64,000 nucleotides of DNA from Pseudomonas fluorescens (GCF_001623525.1 NZ_CP015225.1:3782001-3846000), one strand, 5' to 3'; numbered from the stretch's first letter, positions 1 to 11,446 are shown. Numbers and translations: made by a program. Notes: generated by a model not told the origin, from the letters alone.

Positions 1-451
1 TGTCGGCCTCGAATGCCGCCGCTTCGCAACGCAGTGCCTGTTCGATGGCCTGCTCGGGGGTGATGTCCCAGGCGTGAAACAGGTCGAAGTCGCGCAGCTC
101 CTTGCACATCAGCGCAGCATCGGCCAGGCCCGAGGCTTCGTCTTCGGAGGTGTGCTTGGCAATAGCCAGTGCCGCGGCGACGGTTTCGCGAATGGCCTCC
201 GGACCACTCGCCGAAGTGCTGGCCGAGCCCTTGCGCTGGCCCACGTACAAGGTGATGCCAAAGCCCTGGTCGCGATTGAATTCGACGGTTTCCACCTCGC
301 GCTGGCGCACCGACGTCGACAGGCCCTGCTCCAGCGATACAGCCACTTCACAGGCACTGGCGCCCTGGCGCTTGGCCTCGGCAAGGATCTGCTCGACTTG
401 CTCCTGCAGTGCCGGCAATGCTTGCGGGCCGACGCTTTGAACTGCACTCAT
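1..451 (-). CDS. pmbA: PmbA/TldE metalloprotease-family protein, N-terminal part (cut by window edge)
   Basis: The gene starts at the ATG at 451 and runs off the left edge, so only about the first 150 residues of a family that is usually near 450 are visible. The reading begins [10 protein letters not shown] and carries the typical N-terminal half of PmbA, including [19 protein letters not shown] and a [13 protein letters not shown] stretch. PmbA (TldE) pairs with TldD; in enterobacteria the pair matures microcin B17 and degrades CcdA. In the family PmbA lacks the zinc motif that TldD carries; that region lies outside the window. The divergent neighbour is darP and tldD follows, the usual Pseudomonas arrangement. 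The identification is firm; the physiological substrate in Pseudomonas is not known from the sequence. Confidence 0.93.
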   Translation of the reverse strand, partial: MSAVQSVGPQALPALQEQVEQILAEAKRQGASACEVAVSLEQGLSTSVRQREVETVEFNRDQGFGITLYVGQRKGSASTSASGPEAIRETVAAALAIAKHTSEDEASGLADAALMCKELRDFDLFHAWDITPEQAIEQALRCEAAAFEAD

Positions 452-559
452 GGTGTTCTCCACTCAAATTCTTCTTTCGGTGATGGCCTTCGAGCGACCG
501 GGCCGGACAAGCGGCCCCCGACTGGTTATCATGGCGGCGTTTCTTTGCGGACTGCCACC

Positions 560-1084
560 ATGGTTGATTCTTACGACGACTCCCTCTACGAGGGTGAAAA
601 AAGCAAATCCCAGGTCAAACGCGAGCTGCATGCTCTGGTTGACCTCGGCGAGCGACTGACAACACTCAAGCCTGACTTGCTGGCCAAACTGCCTTTGACC
701 GACGCCTTGCGCCGGGCCCTGGCCGATGCGCCCAAGCACACCGCGAATATCGCGCGTAAACGGCACCTGCAATTCATCGGCAAGCTGATGCGCGATCAGG
801 ACACTGACGCCATTTTGGTCCTGCTCGATCAACTCGATGCCTCCACCCGGCAATACAACGAACGTTTCCACAACCTGGAGCGCTGGCGCGATCGCTTGAT
901 CGCAGGCGACGACGGCACCCTGGAAAAATTCGTCATCGACTACCCGGAGGCTGATCGTCAGCAATTACGCTCCCTGATCCGTCAGGCCCAGCACGAACTG
1001 GCGCAGAACAAGCCACCGGCCTCGAGCCGTAAAATCTTCAAGTACATCCGTGAGCTGGACGAAACCCAACGCGGCTTGCGCTGA
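560..1084 (+). CDS. darP: Ribosome-associated protein DarP (YjgA, DUF615)
   Basis: This 174-residue protein starts at the ATG at 560 ([20 protein letters not shown]). The open frame extends upstream to 74, but that part overlaps pmbA on the other strand and does not look like family sequence. DUF615 proteins are small, charged and helical, and associate with late 50S ribosomal precursors, promoting peptidyl-transferase-centre maturation in E. coli. Visible features are the lysine-rich start, a run of predicted amphipathic helices and the conserved C-terminal [11 protein letters not shown] segment. It is divergent from pmbA, with about 108 bases between the two starts that must hold both promoters. 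The length matches the family. Confidence 0.93.
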   Translation: MVDSYDDSLYEGEKSKSQVKRELHALVDLGERLTTLKPDLLAKLPLTDALRRALADAPKHTANIARKRHLQFIGKLMRDQDTDAILVLLDQLDASTRQYNERFHNLERWRDRLIAGDDGTLEKFVIDYPEADRQQLRSLIRQAQHELAQNKPPASSRKIFKYIRELDETQRGLR

Positions 1085-1112
1085 ACCTCCCAACTTCACC
1101 AGAAACCATTAC

Positions 1113-1217
1113 CGTGGCGAGGGAGCTTGCTCCCGCTCGGTCGGTCCGACGCCTCGGGCGCAGCGACCGCATTGGGGCTACTGCGTAGCCCAGCGGGAGC
1201 AAGCTCCCTCGCCACGG
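1113..1217. repeat. REPIN (inverted pair of REP sequences)
   Basis: Two REP arms face each other: GTGGCGAGGGAGCTTGCTCCC on the left and its reverse complement ending at about 1217, with GC-rich spacer between. It sits between the convergent ends of darP and tldD, the usual location for such elements. Dispersal is by a RAYT transposase elsewhere in the genome; none is visible here. Confidence 0.9.
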
Positions 1218-1232
1218 GGCCGCTGAATATTT

Positions 1233-2675
<1,443 letters not shown>

Positions 2676-2680
2676 ATGTT

Positions 2681-3544
2681 TTACGCCTTGAATTCGTCGT
2701 CTTGGACAGGTCGCGGTGAAGCGCCCTGCGAGAAAAAGCGCCGATGGCTAGCCACCGGCATGCGCGCCCGGATGGACGCCTGTTCGCTGCTGTCGCGCTC
2801 GGCCAGCAGCACGGCCTCACCTTGATCCTGTTGTGCCAGCACATGGCCCCACGGGTCGACAATCGCGGCATGGCCAAAGGTTTCCCGCGGCCCCGGATGC
2901 ACGCCGCCCTGGGCGGCCGCCAGCATGTAGCACTGGGTCTCGATGGCCCGGGCGCGAATCAATACCTCCCAATGGGCCGCGCCGGTCACCGCGGTAAACG
3001 CCGACGGCGCCGTGATCAGTTCGGCCCCGGCAGCCCGCAACTCGCTGTAGAGCTCCGGAAACCGCAAGTCGTAACAGACCGTCAGGCCGACCCGGCCCAC
3101 GGGGGTATCGGCAACCACCACGTTAGCGCCATAAGCATAGTCATCCGACTCGCGATAGCGCCCGCGATTGTCCGCCACATCCACATCGAACAAGTGCAGC
3201 TTGTCGTAGCGCGCCACGATCTGGCCCTGATCGTCGACCAGCAACGAACAGGCGTGGGACCTGGCCTCGGGCTGGTCCACCGGTGGCAACGGCAACGTGC
3301 CGGCCACAATCCATAACTTGAGGTCTCGGGCGACCTGTTTCAACCAGGGCAGGATCGGTCCCTGACCAAAGGCTTCGGCACGACCGATATCGGCAATGTC
3401 CCGCCGTCCCATCGCCGCGAAATTCTCCGGCAGCACGGCCAGCCTGGCGCCGCCTGCGGCAGCCTGCTCCAGCAGCGCACGAGCACGGGCCAGGTTGGCG
3501 AGCACATCGCTCTGGCTGACCATTTGAATCACTGCGACGGACAT
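2681..3544 (-). CDS. Carbon-nitrogen hydrolase (nitrilase superfamily)
   Basis: I place the start at the ATG at 3544 ([11 protein letters not shown]), giving 287 residues; a longer frame to 3610 runs into a REPIN and is unlikely to be coding. The Glu-Lys-Cys triad is visible: Glu in VLPENFAAM (about residue 42), Lys in YDKLHLFDV (about 110) and Cys in [13 protein letters not shown] (about 150). The motifs fit the Nit1/Nit2-like branch, whose characterised members are omega-amidases or deaminated-glutathione amidases. The conserved place between yhdP and tldD is typical of Pseudomonas. The amide substrate cannot be read from the sequence. Confidence 0.92.
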   Translation of the reverse strand: MSVAVIQMVSQSDVLANLARARALLEQAAAGGARLAVLPENFAAMGRRDIADIGRAEAFGQGPILPWLKQVARDLKLWIVAGTLPLPPVDQPEARSHACSLLVDDQGQIVARYDKLHLFDVDVADNRGRYRESDDYAYGANVVVADTPVGRVGLTVCYDLRFPELYSELRAAGAELITAPSAFTAVTGAAHWEVLIRARAIETQCYMLAAAQGGVHPGPRETFGHAAIVDPWGHVLAQQDQGEAVLLAERDSSEQASIRARMPVASHRRFFSQGASPRPVQDDEFKA

Positions 3545-3571
3545 GGCAGTTCCCCGTTGTTTGGTAGTGCC

Positions 3572-3666
3572 CCTGTGGGAGCGAGCTTGCTCGCGATTGC
3601 GGTGGATCAATCAACAAAGATGTTGGATGTACCGGCCTCATCGCGAGCAAGCTCGCTCCCACAGGG
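3572..3666. repeat. REPIN, second sequence family
   Basis: The arms read GTGGGAGCGAGCTTGCTCGC and its reverse complement ending at about 3665. This differs from the GGCGAGGGAGC arms that dominate the window, so two REP families coexist here. The element separates yhdP from the nitrilase gene. Confidence 0.88.
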
Positions 3667-3681
3667 GATTGTCATCGTCTG

Positions 3682-6600
3682 TCAGAACGGCTTATCAAAG
3701 GTAATCTTCGGCTCTTTCCACGGGCCCTTGACGTCGTATCTTACGCTGGCGAAACGCGCCACGCGGTCGCCGATCAGTTTGTCGATCAAAAACAGCGCGC
3801 CACCCACCGCCGGGGCACCGACGATCAGCGCGGCGATTGGCAGGTTGTTGGTCACCGGCAGCGTCACCAGCAGCTTGGCGTCGACCCGGTCGGCCACCAT
3901 GTCCAGCGTGCCGTTGAGTTCCAGGTTGCTCGACGGCCCGGTCAGGGTAATGGGTTCGCGGGTCACGTACACACCGTCGCTCGCCACCAGCAGTCCCTTG
4001 ACCCGGTCGTAGCTAAGCCCCTTGCCGAACAGGTCGGAGAAGTCCAGGCGCAAGCGTCGGCCGATGGAGTTGAAGTTCAGCAGGCCAAATACCCGCAACG
4101 CCTGGGCGCTGCCTTCCACTTCGACAAACTGGCCCTTGCTCAGCGACGCGTCGAGGCTGCCGGAAAAACGCTTGGTGGCGACCCACGCTGGCGAGCCGGG
4201 CCAGCGGCCATCGACATCCAGGCGGAACGTCTGGCTGGTCACGCTTGGGGCATAACCCCAGCCCTTGAGCACGTCGCCCAGGTTCTTGCCGCCGATACGG
4301 CCCTTGTACCAACTGCTGGTGGAACCGGGCGCGCCTTCCCAACCACCACTGCCGTTCAACACCATGCCCTTGAGGCCCATGTCCAGCTCGTTCAGCGCGA
4401 TGCCCTTGGCGGTCGGTCGTACTTTCAACGACCACGCACCGATGAGATCAGGGCCCTGGAACAATTGGTCGATGGCAATATCCATGGCCGGGATTTTGCC
4501 GGGATCGACCGACGCCAACGGATCCGGTGAGTTTTCATCCGCCTGGACCGTCGGGTCTGTGGCCGGCAGGCGCACATAATCAAGCTTGATACCAATCGGG
4601 GCGGCCTTTGCGTCCGGCAGGCTGACATTGCCCTTGGCCTGCTGGCTGTCGAGCCGCAAGGCCCAGGCGTCCGGCCTGCGGTCCAATTGCACCGATGCCT
4701 GGTCCAGGGTCGTACCCATGGCCGTGAGCTTGCCGACAGTCAGATCGACGCTGCTGAGCAGTTGCTTGGCACTGCCGCCCGGATCCTGGCCGGCGTACTT
4801 GTTGACCAGGTCCTGCCAGGGACTCACGTCCAGTGCAGGCAGTGTGCCGCGCAGTCGCAGTCCCTTGGCCCCGGGTAGAACGGCATCGCCGGCCCCCAGC
4901 AACAATTCGCCACGACCATCGGCGACTTTCCCGCTCGGCGCGGCGTAAGTGAAATTGGCCAGATCGCCATAATCGAGCCAATAACGCCGCTCCGGCCCTT
5001 GCAGGGTCATGCGAAACACCGTGTCGCGCCCGACATCGGCGGCCATGCCGAAGGGTGCCGGCAGGTCCACCGCCACGCCCTTGAGGTTGGAACTGACCGA
5101 CAACTGGCTGTCGGCGCCGTCGAGGATCACTTGCAACTGGTACGGCACGACACCGGATACCGGCAACGGCTGGGTGACATTCAGCCAACTGGTGAGTTTC
5201 TTGATCTCCACCTGCCCGGACGCCGAGACTCGTGTGTTGAGCGCTCCGGCGCGGCCTTCGGCGAAGATCTGTGCGGTCACGGGTCGGTCGAATGCCCGGG
5301 CACTGATGCCCTTGCCGCTCAAGCCCTTGTTGCTGTCGAAGCGGAAATCGCCCTTGAGTTGGGTCAGTTCCAGTACCGGCTCGCTGAGCTTGAGACGGGC
5401 CTTGTCGGTGGCGAAATCCACCAGGATCTTCGGTTGTTCGCCTTTGACCAGGGGGATGTCAAGCTTCACGCTGCCTTGCAGGTCGCCCTCGCCTTCCCAG
5501 CCGGCAAATGTCTCGGCGGTCCCGATCGGCGCGGTCTGGAGGATTTTCAGACCGTCCCCCAGTCCTCCAGCGAACCCGCCGTCCAGAAACAGATGAACGC
5601 TCTGCCCGCTGGGTACATGGGGAATGTTCACCGAAACATCCTTGACCTGGGTATCGAGCAATTGTCCTTGGCTGGCGAAGATGCGTACGCCGCTGTCTTC
5701 GACGAAGACATCACCGCTGACCTTGCTGACCGAAGGCCAGCCCGGCTGGAACGCCAGTTCGGCGTCATGCACCTTGAAAAACAGGCTGATACTGCGTGCC
5801 GCGTCTTCGGCACCGTGATTGAGCGAGCCTTGATACTGGAAGAAGCCCTCGTCCACCGCGCCCTTGACGATGGCCGTGCGCAGCCACTCATCCAGCGCCG
5901 GGCTGAGGACCGCCGGCAGGTACTTGGCGGTGTAGCGTCCGTCACCATCCACCAGGCCAACCCGCAGGTCCATGTAGTCTTCCTGGCTGTGGTCGAAATG
6001 CAGGCGGATCAGGAAATCGCCAGCAATCCGGCCCTCCTCGCCCAGCACCTTCAAATACGGCGCGATCAGGGTGAAGCCTTGCTTGTCGAGCTTCCAGGTC
6101 AACCGGGCGTTGGCCTGCAGATACTGCCAGGGCTTGGCGAAAATCGGGTCCAGGTGCAGGGAAAAATCCTTGCTGTCCATGCGCAGCTCGCCGCCACCGA
6201 GGTCGCCGCTCAGACTCCCCGATACATTGCGCGCAGCCGGGGCGCCGCGATAGGCGTCAAAGCCCACGGTGTCCAGGTTGGTGGCGAAGCTGATTTTCTG
6301 GTCACCGGTGTTCTGCGGCCGGTAGTCCAGCAGCACGTTGCGCAGGCCACCGGTCACCTTGAGACGGTCGATGGTCGTCGCCAGGCCTTCAGGCAACGGT
6401 GCCAGGGCGTTGAGCAAAGGCGTAAGCGGGGTCAGGTCGAGGCGATCGGCCTGCAGGTGCCAGCGCTCCTCGGCCTTTTCGGTGGCAGCACTCTGTTGCA
6501 GTTGCAGGCGCGATTCCCAGCGGGTTTCGCCCAGGTTCATCGCCAGGGAATCGAAGGTCGCGGTAAATCCCTGGTCACCACGCTGGAAGTATCCATTGAG

Positions 6601-7485
6601 CGCCAGGTTATGGATCTGCACCGGCTTGCGCTCGGCGTAGGCACCCAGGATGTCAGGAGCGTTCAAGCGCATGGCCGCGCTTTGCACCGTACCGCCGCCC
6701 CAACTCAGCCAGAACTCGCCACCGGCCTTGATCCGGGAAAAATTCCATTGCTGGGTCAGGCGTTTGGGCAGCCATTTGGACCAGTCGCTTTGCGGCAGGC
6801 TCAGGTACGCATCGGCCTGGCCGTTCTTCCAGTCACTGGCGCGGATCCGGGTGCGCAGGTTGATCGCCACCGGCTGACCGTCAGGCAGGGTCAAGCGCAC
6901 GTCCAGCCGTTGACGGATGGCGCCGGTGCGCAAGCTCAAACCGACGTAGGTGAGGGTCAGCGGTGGTTGCTCGACAGGTTGCAACGTCACCTGGCTATCG
7001 AGCAGCGAGAACCTGGAGACCACCTGCATGCGTTCGAGCAATTGCTGCGGATCGAGGGGCTGGTCGTCCTTCACCGGCAGGCCTTCCAGGGCCCACTTGC
7101 CGTCGGTGCCCTCCTTGAGGCTGATCTTCAGGCCGCTGACTTCCAGGTGGGCAATACGCACCTGACGTGCCAGCAAGCTGTCCCACAGGTCAGGCACGAC
7201 TCGCACCTGATCCAGGTGCAAGGCGTTGGGGCCTTCGCCGACCACCACGTCGCGCGCAGCCAGGATTGGCGCCAGGGCGCTCCAGCTACCGTCGAGGCGT
7301 CCGATGTGCACAGGCATGCCCAAGGCAGCGCCGGCCCGGGTCTCGACCTCGGCGCGATATTCGGCCACCAGCGGGACCAGCTCGCGACCGAGGCTGACGT
7401 ACAACGCCAGCAACACCAGCAGCAGGGCGCACAGCCCCAGCCCCCAGCGAGTCAGCGCCGCCAAAATGCGTGTCAGACGCTCCAT
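3682..7485 (-). CDS. yhdP: YhdP family AsmA-like envelope protein
   Basis: The 1267-residue protein starts at the ATG at 7485 (MERLTRILAAL), preceded by a GGGGAG ribosome site; a start seven codons upstream has no comparable site. One N-terminal membrane segment (about residues 10-33, ALLLVLLALYVSL) is followed by a very long, mostly beta, periplasmic body containing the DUF3971 and AsmA-like C-terminal regions. YhdP, with TamB and YdbH, is implicated in moving phospholipid to the outer membrane as a bridge-like lipid-transfer protein. The C-terminus ends in the conserved ARFASVRYDVKGPW segment. It lies directly downstream of rng, in the conserved mre-maf-rng-yhdP order. Length and layout are as expected. 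Confidence 0.94.
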   Translation of the reverse strand: MERLTRILAALTRWGLGLCALLLVLLALYVSLGRELVPLVAEYRAEVETRAGAALGMPVHIGRLDGSWSALAPILAARDVVVGEGPNALHLDQVRVVPDLWDSLLARQVRIAHLEVSGLKISLKEGTDGKWALEGLPVKDDQPLDPQQLLERMQVVSRFSLLDSQVTLQPVEQPPLTLTYVGLSLRTGAIRQRLDVRLTLPDGQPVAINLRTRIRASDWKNGQADAYLSLPQSDWSKWLPKRLTQQWNFSRIKAGGEFWLSWGGGTVQSAAMRLNAPDILGAYAERKPVQIHNLALNGYFQRGDQGFTATFDSLAMNLGETRWESRLQLQQSAATEKAEERWHLQADRLDLTPLTPLLNALAPLPEGLATTIDRLKVTGGLRNVLLDYRPQNTGDQKISFATNLDTVGFDAYRGAPAARNVSGSLSGDLGGGELRMDSKDFSLHLDPIFAKPWQYLQANARLTWKLDKQGFTLIAPYLKVLGEEGRIAGDFLIRLHFDHSQEDYMDLRVGLVDGDGRYTAKYLPAVLSPALDEWLRTAIVKGAVDEGFFQYQGSLNHGAEDAARSISLFFKVHDAELAFQPGWPSVSKVSGDVFVEDSGVRIFASQGQLLDTQVKDVSVNIPHVPSGQSVHLFLDGGFAGGLGDGLKILQTAPIGTAETFAGWEGEGDLQGSVKLDIPLVKGEQPKILVDFATDKARLKLSEPVLELTQLKGDFRFDSNKGLSGKGISARAFDRPVTAQIFAEGRAGALNTRVSASGQVEIKKLTSWLNVTQPLPVSGVVPYQLQVILDGADSQLSVSSNLKGVAVDLPAPFGMAADVGRDTVFRMTLQGPERRYWLDYGDLANFTYAAPSGKVADGRGELLLGAGDAVLPGAKGLRLRGTLPALDVSPWQDLVNKYAGQDPGGSAKQLLSSVDLTVGKLTAMGTTLDQASVQLDRRPDAWALRLDSQQAKGNVSLPDAKAAPIGIKLDYVRLPATDPTVQADENSPDPLASVDPGKIPAMDIAIDQLFQGPDLIGAWSLKVRPTAKGIALNELDMGLKGMVLNGSGGWEGAPGSTSSWYKGRIGGKNLGDVLKGWGYAPSVTSQTFRLDVDGRWPGSPAWVATKRFSGSLDASLSKGQFVEVEGSAQALRVFGLLNFNSIGRRLRLDFSDLFGKGLSYDRVKGLLVASDGVYVTREPITLTGPSSNLELNGTLDMVADRVDAKLLVTLPVTNNLPIAALIVGAPAVGGALFLIDKLIGDRVARFASVRYDVKGPWKEPKITFDKPF

Positions 7486-7545
7486 GTCAGTGGGCTCCCC
7501 TGGCAAAGACGATCAAATCCGCGGGCCCGCCGCTTCCCAAGCGCT

Positions 7546-9003
7546 TCAGAGCAACACCACGTCGTATTGTTCCTGGGAATACATGGTTTCCACCTGGAAG
7601 CGAATCGTGCGTCCAATAAACGCTTCCAGCTCTGCGACATTGCCTGACTCCTCGTCGAGCAGGCGGTCCACGACTTTCTGGTTCGCCAACACTCTATAGC
7701 CAGTCGCCTGATAGGCGCGCGCCTCCCGGAGAATTTCGCGGAAGATTTCGTAACACACGGTTTCCGGGGTCTTGAGCTTGCCGCGGCCCTGGCAACTGCT
7801 GCACGGCTCGCACAGCACCTGTTCGAGGCTTTCGCGGGTGCGCTTGCGGGTCATCTGCACCAGGCCCAGCTCGGTGATACCGATGATGTTGGTCTTGGCG
7901 TGGTCGCGTTCAAGTTGTTTTTCCAGGGTCCGCAGCACCTGGCGCTGGTGCTCTTCATCTTCCATGTCGATGAAGTCGATGATGATGATCCCACCCAGGT
8001 TGCGCAGGCGCAGTTGCCGGGCAATGGCGGTGGCGGCTTCCAGGTTGGTCTTGAAGATGGTTTCTTCCAGGTTGCGATGGCCGACGAACGCCCCGGTGTT
8101 GACGTCGATGGTGCTCATGGCCTCGGCCGGGTCGACCACCAGGTAACCGCCGGACTTGAGCGGCACCTTGCGCTCGAGGGCTTTCTGGATTTCGTCTTCG
8201 ACGCCGTACAGGTCGAAAATCGGCCGTTCGCCAGGGTAATGCTCGAGGCGGTCGGCGATTTCCGGCATCAGTTCGGCGACGAACTGTGTGGTTTTCTGGA
8301 AGGTTTCCCGGGAATCGATGCGGATTTTCTCGATCTTGGGGCTGACCAGGTCGCGCAAGGTCCGCAGCGCCAGGCCCAGGTCTTCGTAGATCACGCTGGG
8401 GGTGGCGATGGTCTTGATCTGCGCGGCGATCTGGTCCCAAAGCCTGCGCAGGTAGCGGATGTCCATGAGGATCTCATCGCCCCCGGCCCCTTCGGCGGCG
8501 GTGCGCAGGATGAACCCACCGGCTTCCTTGATGCCTTCTTTTTCCACGCAGTCGCTGACCACCTGCTTGAGACGCTCGCGCTCGGCCTCGTCTTCGATCT
8601 TCAAGGAAATGCCGACATGGGCGGTGCGCGGCATGTACACCAGGTAGCGCGACGGAATAGACAGTTGCGTGGTCAGGCGCGCGCCCTTGGAGCCGATGGG
8701 GTCCTTGGTGACCTGCACCACCAGGCTCTGGCCTTCATGCACCAGCGCGCTGATGCTCTCCACGGCCGGCCCTTCGCGCATGGAAATTTCCGACGCATGG
8801 ATGAATGCCGCGCGGTCCAGGCCGATGTCGACAAAGGCCGCCTGCATGCCCGGCAGCACCCGCACCACCTTGCCTTTATAGATATTGCCGACGATGCCAC
8901 GCTTTTGCGTGCGCTCGACGTGGACCTCTTGCAGAACACCGTTTTCAACCACCGCCACGCGCGATTCCATCGGCGTGATGTTGATCAGGATCTCTTCACT
9001 CAT
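7546..9003 (-). CDS. rng: Ribonuclease G
   Basis: The start at 9003 (MSEEILINITPMESRVAVVENG) gives 485 residues, the usual RNase G length; a nine-codon longer frame is not supported. The S1-like RNA-binding part is visible at GIVGNIYKGKVVRVLPGMQ (about residues 35-55). The metal-binding catalytic aspartates lie in TIDVNTGAFVG and IIIDFIDM, and the zinc-link motif CEPCSSC is near residue 405. RNase G trims the 5' end of 16S rRNA and degrades some mRNAs. The C-terminal scaffold of RNase E is absent, which separates the two. It is the third gene after maf and mreD in one minus-strand block. Confidence 0.96.
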   Translation of the reverse strand: MSEEILINITPMESRVAVVENGVLQEVHVERTQKRGIVGNIYKGKVVRVLPGMQAAFVDIGLDRAAFIHASEISMREGPAVESISALVHEGQSLVVQVTKDPIGSKGARLTTQLSIPSRYLVYMPRTAHVGISLKIEDEAERERLKQVVSDCVEKEGIKEAGGFILRTAAEGAGGDEILMDIRYLRRLWDQIAAQIKTIATPSVIYEDLGLALRTLRDLVSPKIEKIRIDSRETFQKTTQFVAELMPEIADRLEHYPGERPIFDLYGVEDEIQKALERKVPLKSGGYLVVDPAEAMSTIDVNTGAFVGHRNLEETIFKTNLEAATAIARQLRLRNLGGIIIIDFIDMEDEEHQRQVLRTLEKQLERDHAKTNIIGITELGLVQMTRKRTRESLEQVLCEPCSSCQGRGKLKTPETVCYEIFREILREARAYQATGYRVLANQKVVDRLLDEESGNVAELEAFIGRTIRFQVETMYSQEQYDVVLL

Positions 9004-9059
9004 GGCAGGGTCTCGTTCAGGCATGTTCACGATTATGGCCGCATCAAGTCAGACGGCGC

Positions 9060-9656
9060 TCAGCGCGCGCTCAAGGTTTGCCAACAGGGTATGCCGAAAT
9101 GGCCCAGTAGTTCTGCGGTTTCGCACAGCGGCAGGCCAACCACGGCTGAATAACTGCCTTCAAGCCCGGCGACGAATACCGCACCCAACCCTTGAATACC
9201 ATAGCCGCCGGCCTTGTCCCGGGGTTCACCGCTGGCCCAGTAGGCCGCCGCTTCCTGTTCCGTGATCGACCGAAAGCGCACCAGGCTGCGCACAACGCGG
9301 GATTCACAACGCTGCCCTCCCAGTATGGCAATGGCGGTCAATACTTCATGTTCGCGACCGGACAGGCTCAAGAGCATCGCCATGGAATCGGCCTGGTCCA
9401 CGGGTTTGCCGAGAATTCGCCCGTCCAGTACCACAGCCGTATCGGCGCCCAACACGCAGCCATCCATGCCGGCGTCCAGGGCTCGCCGACCCGCCTCGGC
9501 CTTGCCGCGCGCCAGGCGCTCGACATAGGCCGAAGGGGTTTCGTGGTCCAGGGGAGTTTCGTCGATGTCCGCGCCGACGGCGGTAAAGGGCACGCCGATC
9601 TGCGTGAGCAGTTCACGCCGACGCGGCGAACCTGAGGCGAGGTAAAGCGGTTTCAT
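9060..9656 (-). CDS. maf: Maf family nucleotide pyrophosphatase (dTTP/UTP, YhdE type)
   Basis: The ATG at 9656 ([17 protein letters not shown]) follows a GGGAG ribosome site and gives 198 residues. The Maf signature [10 protein letters not shown] is at residues 8-17, and the [15 protein letters not shown] and [10 protein letters not shown] motifs of the active site follow. Maf proteins hydrolyse non-canonical or excess nucleoside triphosphates to monophosphates and affect septum formation when overproduced. The position between mreD and rng, and the RGKAEA version of the motif, point to the YhdE branch rather than YceF. Confidence 0.94.
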   Translation of the reverse strand: MKPLYLASGSPRRRELLTQIGVPFTAVGADIDETPLDHETPSAYVERLARGKAEAGRRALDAGMDGCVLGADTAVVLDGRILGKPVDQADSMAMLLSLSGREHEVLTAIAILGGQRCESRVVRSLVRFRSITEQEAAAYWASGEPRDKAGGYGIQGLGAVFVAGLEGSYSAVVGLPLCETAELLGHFGIPCWQTLSAR

Positions 9657-9705
9657 CAAGACATCTCCCTCTCAAAGCACAGCCATCCAGACAAAAACAG
9701 CTTTT

Positions 9706-9796
9706 GTGGCGAGGGAGCTTGCTCCCGCTGGGCTGCGCAGCGGCCCCAACTTTTACGGTCGCTACGCAACCGAGCGGGAGCAAGCTCCCTCGCCAC
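9706..9796. repeat. REPIN
   Basis: Arms GTGGCGAGGGAGCTTGCTCCCGC and the reverse complement flank a GC-rich centre between maf and mreD. It could form a stable hairpin in the shared transcript. Confidence 0.9.
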
Positions 9797-9839
9797 AGGG
9801 ATGTAAGTCATCAGAAAAAGTGTAGGTATCCTGACCGAA

Positions 9840-10328
9840 TCAGTTGATTTTGAAACGCAGGCGCAGGCCACGCAAACCGAAGCTGACCCAGGGCCAGAGC
9901 AAGGCGCTGACCAGGGCTGGCAAGACCAGCGCCAGGGTCGGCTGGCGGTTGCCAGTCAGCGCGCTGAGCCACAACTGCACCAGTTGCGCCAGGCCGAAGA
10001 TCACCAGGATCACCAGGCACTGCTGCCACATAGGGAACATCCGCAGGCGTTGTTGCAGCGACAGCACCAAGAAGGTGATCAACGTCAGGATCAGCGCGTT
10101 CTGCCCCAGCAACGTGCCATAAAGCACGTCCTCGGCCAGGCCCAGGCACCAGGCGGTGACCATGCCGACCTTGTGCGGCAAGGCCAGCGCCCAGAAGGCC
10201 AGCAACAGGGCCAGCCACAGTGGGCGCAGGATTTCCATGAACTGCGGCAGCGGCGAAACGCTGAGCAACAGGCCGATGGCGAAGGTCAGCCAGACCATCC
10301 AGCCGTTACCGGATTGGGTACTGCTCAT
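9840..10328 (-). CDS. mreD: Rod shape-determining protein MreD
   Basis: This 162-residue integral membrane protein has about five hydrophobic segments, for example FAIGLLLSVSPL and LALLLAFWALALP. Family residues PLP and the LAEDVLYGTLLGQNAL segment are present. MreD is the membrane partner of MreC and MreB in the elongasome that directs lateral cell-wall growth. Its start overlaps the mreC stop in an ATGA arrangement (10325-10328), so translation is coupled. Confidence 0.95.
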   Translation of the reverse strand: MSSTQSGNGWMVWLTFAIGLLLSVSPLPQFMEILRPLWLALLLAFWALALPHKVGMVTAWCLGLAEDVLYGTLLGQNALILTLITFLVLSLQQRLRMFPMWQQCLVILVIFGLAQLVQLWLSALTGNRQPTLALVLPALVSALLWPWVSFGLRGLRLRFKIN

Positions 10329-11446
10329 TCTTCTCGTGCTCCCCTGGGGGCTGGCGCGGTGGCCGGCGTGGAGGCTGGCGGTTTGGCGGCGGGCCGGGCT
10401 GGTTGAGCAGGCTGCGCGGCGGGCGCGTGGGTGGCCGAGCGGGTCGGTTTCACAGCAGGCGCGGCGGGCGCGGTGGCTGGGGTTGCCGCCGGCGTGGTGG
10501 CCGGAGCCGCCGTCGCGGGTGCAGGCACTGGTGGTTTTGGCACCGCGGCCGGGACAGGCGCCGGCACTGCGGTCACTGGGGCGACCGAGTCGCCGCCCTG
10601 GCGGTCCTGGGCTTCCTGGGCCACGGCGGCATCGTTGGCACGTTCTTCGGGCGTGCGGTTGTCGCTGAATACCAGCAGCAAGTACCGGCTGCGATTCAAT
10701 GCCGCCGTCGGCACCGCGCGAACGATGGCAAACGGCTGGCCGGAGTCATGGATGACTTCCTTGACCGTCGCCACCGGATACCCGGCCGGGAAGCGCTGGC
10801 CGAGGCCGGAACTGACCAGCAGGTCGCCTTCCTTGATATCGGCGGTATCGGCCACATGCCGCAGCTCCAGGCGTTCCGGGTTACCGGTGCCGCTGGCGAT
10901 CGCCCGCAGGCCGTTGCGGTTGACCTGCACCGGAATGCTGTGGGTGGTATCGGTCAGCAACAACACGCGGGACGTGTAGGGCATCAACTCCACCACCTGG
11001 CCCATCAGGCCACGGGCGTCGAGCACCGGCTGGCCGAGGACCACGCCGTCGCGCTCGCCCTTGTTGATGATGATACGGTGGGTGAAGGGGTTGGGGTCCA
11101 TGCCGATCAACTCGGCCACTTCGACCTTCTCGTTGACCAGCGCCGAAGAATTGAGCAACTCGCGCAGCCGAACGTTCTGCTCGGTGAGGGCCGCCAGCTT
11201 CTGCATGCGCCCCTGCAACAGCAGGTTTTCGGTCTTGAGTTTTTCGTTTTCGGCGACCAGTTCGGTCCGGCTGCCAAACTGGCTGGCGACACCTTGCCAC
11301 AAGCGCTGCGGCAGGTCGGTGATCCAGTAGGATTCCATCAACACCAGCGACATCTGGCTGCGTACAGGCTTGAGCAGCGTGAAGCGGGCATCGACCACCA
11401 TCAGCGCGACCGATAGCACGGTCAGCACCAGCAGGCGCACACCCAA
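10325..11446 (-). CDS. mreC: Rod shape-determining protein MreC
   Basis: The bitopic protein has one N-terminal membrane segment (LLVLTVLSVALMVVDARF), a coiled coil (about residues 60-100, ELVAENEKLKTENLLLQ) and the beta-barrel pair typical of MreC. After about residue 285 comes an unusually long Pro/Ala-rich tail of roughly 85 residues. The coordinate given uses a TTG at 11446, which has no good ribosome site. An in-frame ATT at 11476 lies six bases after GGGAGGAG and would add ten residues (IKPLFAKGPS), so an AUU start is likely. MreC is the periplasmic scaffold linking MreB/MreD to PBP2. It is followed by mreD with a 4-base overlap. Confidence 0.94.
   Translation of the reverse strand: MGVRLLVLTVLSVALMVVDARFTLLKPVRSQMSLVLMESYWITDLPQRLWQGVASQFGSRTELVAENEKLKTENLLLQGRMQKLAALTEQNVRLRELLNSSALVNEKVEVAELIGMDPNPFTHRIIINKGERDGVVLGQPVLDARGLMGQVVELMPYTSRVLLLTDTTHSIPVQVNRNGLRAIASGTGNPERLELRHVADTADIKEGDLLVSSGLGQRFPAGYPVATVKEVIHDSGQPFAIVRAVPTAALNRSRYLLLVFSDNRTPEERANDAAVAQEAQDRQGGDSVAPVTAVPAPVPAAVPKPPVPAPATAAPATTPAATPATAPAAPAVKPTRSATHAPAAQPAQPARPAAKPPASTPATAPAPRGAREE

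Noticed and set aside
74..559. N-terminal extension of darP
   Set aside because: The extra 162 codons overlap pmbA on the other strand and are unlike DUF615 proteins; the ATG at 560 fits the family length.
4999..7647. 882-codon plus-strand frame
   Set aside because: It lies wholly opposite yhdP and rng, lacks recognisable domains, and is rich in Gln/His/Gly/Arg as expected for the reverse of a high-GC gene.
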